A stretch of DNA of 64,000 bases from Strigamia acuminata (Eukaryota; Arthropoda; Chilopoda; Geophilomorpha; Linotaeniidae), in NCBI GenBank assembly GCA_949358305.1, contig OX442315.1, forward strand, positions 32,576,427 through 32,640,426. Reading direction: 5' to 3'. Positions 61,401-64,000 of this stretch are shown in pieces. Every line of letters starts with the position of its first letter. Within the stretch, counting starts at the first letter, position 1. A program made the translations under genes and the position numbers. The notes below the pieces were generated by a model, which saw only the letters and a program-made list of their open reading frames with translations, was not told the origin of the DNA and did no database searches.

Positions 61401-64000
61401 GGACGCCTTCGAACGTTTTGGCCGCCGCGAATCGTCGCACGAGGCTCAACTGGCCCGAATACGGCGTGAGGATCGTAATTTGCGACGGTTTGTAGCCTTG
61501 TTGCAGGAGATATTCGCACAAGTTTACGAGGTATTCGGCCTCGAATCGGTTCGCGTGCGACGTGGAGCCGTCCGAGGCTTCTTCCGGTATGTCGTGGTCG
61601 AGGAAGAAGACGTTTTGCGCCACTCCTTTCACGTTGTGGTACGTCAACACCGTCGGATGGTCCAACAACGATTCGTAGATGTGCGGGACGAGCAAACTGG
61701 AAATTTCCGGTCGCATTCGGTGCTGCAGTTGGAGGGTTTCGAACGGTATCTTGTTTTTGATCATCCGTTCGAAAAGCGACACGTCCAGGTGGTATTTTCT
61801 CGCCAATTCGTACACGTTGACCGATGGTCGTAGTTGTTGATGGTCACCTAACAATATATTTTTCAAATAATCAATAGGTGCACTCAAAATTCGAATAATC
61901 AATATTTCAATTTTTCGAAACTGACCGTGACAACCATTTTTAAACTCTGATTTTGTAATTATTAATTCGTAGGGATAGCGCGAACGCAGTCCCCACTAAC
62001 AAAAATTGCGCGCACGAGTTACCCACATTTGGGGCAATCACAAAGGTCAACCGGGACGTAGTGCAATGTCTCGGTCTCACCCTGGGAGTACGTCCTAACG
62101 GATCAACGTAAACTCCTGCGCCAGGTAAGTATGATTTAATCGATTCGCACATTAAGCCTGGATCTATGAATTTCGGTTCATTTGGGCGATGTAACAATTT
62201 TCTAATCGCGTTATTAAATCGGTTTTAAAACCACTCCCCGTTTTTATTTCACAAATTCATTCCTTACATAATTCTTTAATTAATCTTTATATTATTTTAG
62301 TAAAATATGCGGAATAAAATTTAAAAACAGAATTTTACCAAACGTAGATTTTAAAGCTGTGAAAGCGCCGCTGCGTGACAAAAAAGCAAAACAAATCAAA
62401 AATAACAACAAAAATTCAACTAACCAATAAGTATAAGCTGCTGGGTGCTTTTCGACATGCAAGTTGTGATGTGCGACTCTAATACTTCAGCTGCTTCTTC
62501 AACGATAACTGCAATTTATTTATTTTTTAAATAAAAATAAAAAAAAATTTAAAAAAAATAAAAAATTAACCTATTTTCGGCCCAATTTCTCTCAGAACCT
62601 CCAAATGTCTCGCCGCGCATGTCGTCGTCATCCCCACAACCTCACGAGAGCCTAAAATCTCAACCTGCTCCGAATTCTGTTCCTTTCTCAACTTGGCAGC
62701 GATCTTCTTCAACTCCAACACAGAACTCGCCACCAACTCATCCTGCGCTTCCTTAAACATCCGCCGCCATCTCCGATACAGCCGCCATCTTGCAGCCAAA
62801 TCCAAACTCCACGCATCCTTCTCGCGCTTAACTTCATCGTCCGTCATTTCCTCGTCCTTCCAAAACTCCCTCGTGACGATCAAAGCGCACAACTGACCCA
62901 ACTTGCTCACCAAAGGCACCTGATCGTTCGCGACGAACTTTTCGCACTCCTTACCACCAACGTCCACCACAACTGCCCAATCGCGGATGACGAAAGGAGT
63001 CCTCGCCACCCATTTCCCGTCTTTCGCACTATAAACATTCGCATCGGCTTTGTTGTTCGTTTTCGCACCCGAATCTTTAGTTTTACCGTTCGATTTTTTA
63101 CTTTTCTCCTTCGGTATTTTACTACCCGTAAATTTCTGCAGCTTTTCCTCGCTCACCAAATCCGACGTGATCAGGCCCAACCAAGCGGCCAAAAACGAAG
63201 ATGGCGGCTCGCCATCAACTTTCACTTTAATCGACTTCAACAGTTTTAAATCGTTATCTTTCAACCATTTCTCCAGTAAAACTTCGTGAATTACACGCGT
63301 TTGAGCATATTTTCTTTGGTTCGTTTCCGTCTGCACTTTCTTTTCGGCTTCGGCTCGCTGTTTTTTCAAACTCAAGATCTCTCGCTTCGACCTGGAGTGT
63401 TTCCCTTGCAAAATGGCGCGCAGAGTGAACGGTGCCAACGCGGGACTATTCCGACTCCCGAGCCGCACCACCCGTTCGGTAAACTTGATAATCCCCTCGA
63501 GAAACTGGTCCAGCGCGTGATTGGTGAAACAAACGACTAAAATCGGATTGCACACGTTCCTGCCCTGACTCAACCGTAAATTACACAAAATGGCCTCGAC
63601 AATTTTCAGTCCCACGTGCGTTTTCCCGGTTCCGGGCGGGCCCTGAATGATGGCGAGGGACGAAGTGAGTGCCAAATGCATCGCTCGTCGTTGGGATTCG
63701 TCTAAATTGAGCGCTTCCGGACTGGGCCACGTGTTAACGTCCAAAACCTGCACTCCGGATTCGTATCTTTCTCCTTCCTCGTTCGTTTCGTGCAGTTTCA
63801 AATAAAACGTCGGTTTTTTCTTAACGTACAACGGCGGTTCCAGTGTCGGCTCGACGTCGACTAAATATTTCTGCAAAGGCAAAATGTCCTTATTAAACGA
63901 TTGAAGGCCCTTCAATACGTGCCGATACGCTTCGAAAAACGCTTGCGATTCCAAAACGACGTAACGTTTTTGATTATTCGAGTTCAATTCCGTTTCGAAT
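58492..64000 (-). CDS. ZNFX1: NFX1-type zinc-finger helicase ZNFX1, 5' end outside the window
   Basis: ZNFX1 is an SF1 RNA helicase acting in small-RNA inheritance and antiviral sensing. Visible exons: 62571 to beyond 64000, 62425-62508, and 58492-61847 (about 1,118 codons without an intron). Order: conserved [20 protein letters not shown], Walker [23 protein letters not shown], motif II as [57 protein letters not shown], and [19 protein letters not shown]. Next comes a long cysteine-rich region of NFX1-type units (L-x-CGH-x-C...C-x-E-C), then a helical region, and a C-terminal RZ finger ([15 protein letters not shown]...CGEC). Splice phases agree. Human ZNFX1 has fewer regular double-finger modules. 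The exon is distinctly GC-rich for this region and long antisense frames are by-products. A U1 snRNA gene lies in the 577-nt intron between the last two exons. Confidence 0.95.
61971..62132 (-). ncRNA. U1: U1 spliceosomal snRNA
   Basis: The minus strand from 62132 begins ATACTTACCTGG, the exact U1 5' end that pairs with 5' splice sites. The loop I region carries CATTGCACT (the U1-70K loop) and a U1A-type loop is recognisable. A Sm site AATTTTTGT follows, then a 3' stem TTAGTGGGGACTGCGTTCGC. Length is about 162 nt (human 164). An AAAATCAGAG motif just downstream resembles a snRNA 3' box, and the upstream region near -45 to -60 would hold the PSE. It lies within a ZNFX1 intron on the same strand, and all core elements are intact, so it is probably a functional gene. 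Confidence 0.94.

Overview
The window is animal nuclear DNA: AT-rich, with many short GT-AG introns of about 50-100 nt and intact single-copy metazoan genes. A gene for outer-dynein-arm assembly (ODAD3) implies motile cilia or flagellated sperm, which argues against nematodes. ATF6, PNPLA6/sws, ZNFX1 and a 162-nt U1 snRNA fit an invertebrate, most likely an arthropod or a relative. I cannot name the species.

Layout. 1-3.85 kb: gene-poor, with two small inverted-repeat elements. 3.85-8.75 kb (+): ODAD3/CCDC151, 5' end not found. 9.16-12.59 kb (-): ATF6, the ER-stress membrane bZIP factor, complete, with a possible internal TATA-driven first exon. 13.30-14.00 kb (+): EF-hand half of a SCaMC-type mitochondrial carrier, whose carrier domain is absent. 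14.5-20.3 kb (+): PNPLA6/7 (neuropathy target esterase), N-terminus lost around a 200-N gap, with two tandem alternative versions of the exon carrying the catalytic Asp. 20.9-22.5 kb (-): a leucine-rich-repeat (LRR) gene. 22.55-26.97 kb: a young LTR retrotransposon with gag only, sitting 14 bp upstream of that gene's ATG. 27-29 kb and 33-39 kb: two diverged copies of a segmental duplication. The second holds a dead LRR copy, a PNPLA6 exon relic, a hAT element and a Tc1/mariner-like MITE. 30.1-32.9 kb (-): APC2. 39-42.9 kb: mostly non-genic, with a hairpin element and two exon-like open stretches. 42.9-44.8 kb (-): kynurenine aminotransferase, divergent from C9orf78 (45.1-46.5 kb, +). 46.7-53.4 kb (-): RPB1, the largest RNA polymerase II subunit, catalytically intact but with only about 14 C-terminal heptads. 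55.6-56.5 kb (-): an intronless IWS1. 58.5-64 kb (-): ZNFX1, 5' end outside the window, with an expanded NFX1-type zinc-finger array and a U1 snRNA gene inside one intron on the same strand.

Several genes serve transcription and RNA handling (RPB1, IWS1, C9orf78, U1, ZNFX1), but their closeness need not be functional. The strongest leads are the duplicated catalytic exon of PNPLA6, the short RPB1 CTD, the U1 gene nested in ZNFX1, the gag-only LTR element, the shared truncation point of SCaMC and PNPLA6, and a habit of scattering small gene fragments locally (PNPLA6 exon, C9orf78 3' tail, LRR gene, ZNFX1 3' end). Gene identities rest on recalled family sequences. No database search was run.
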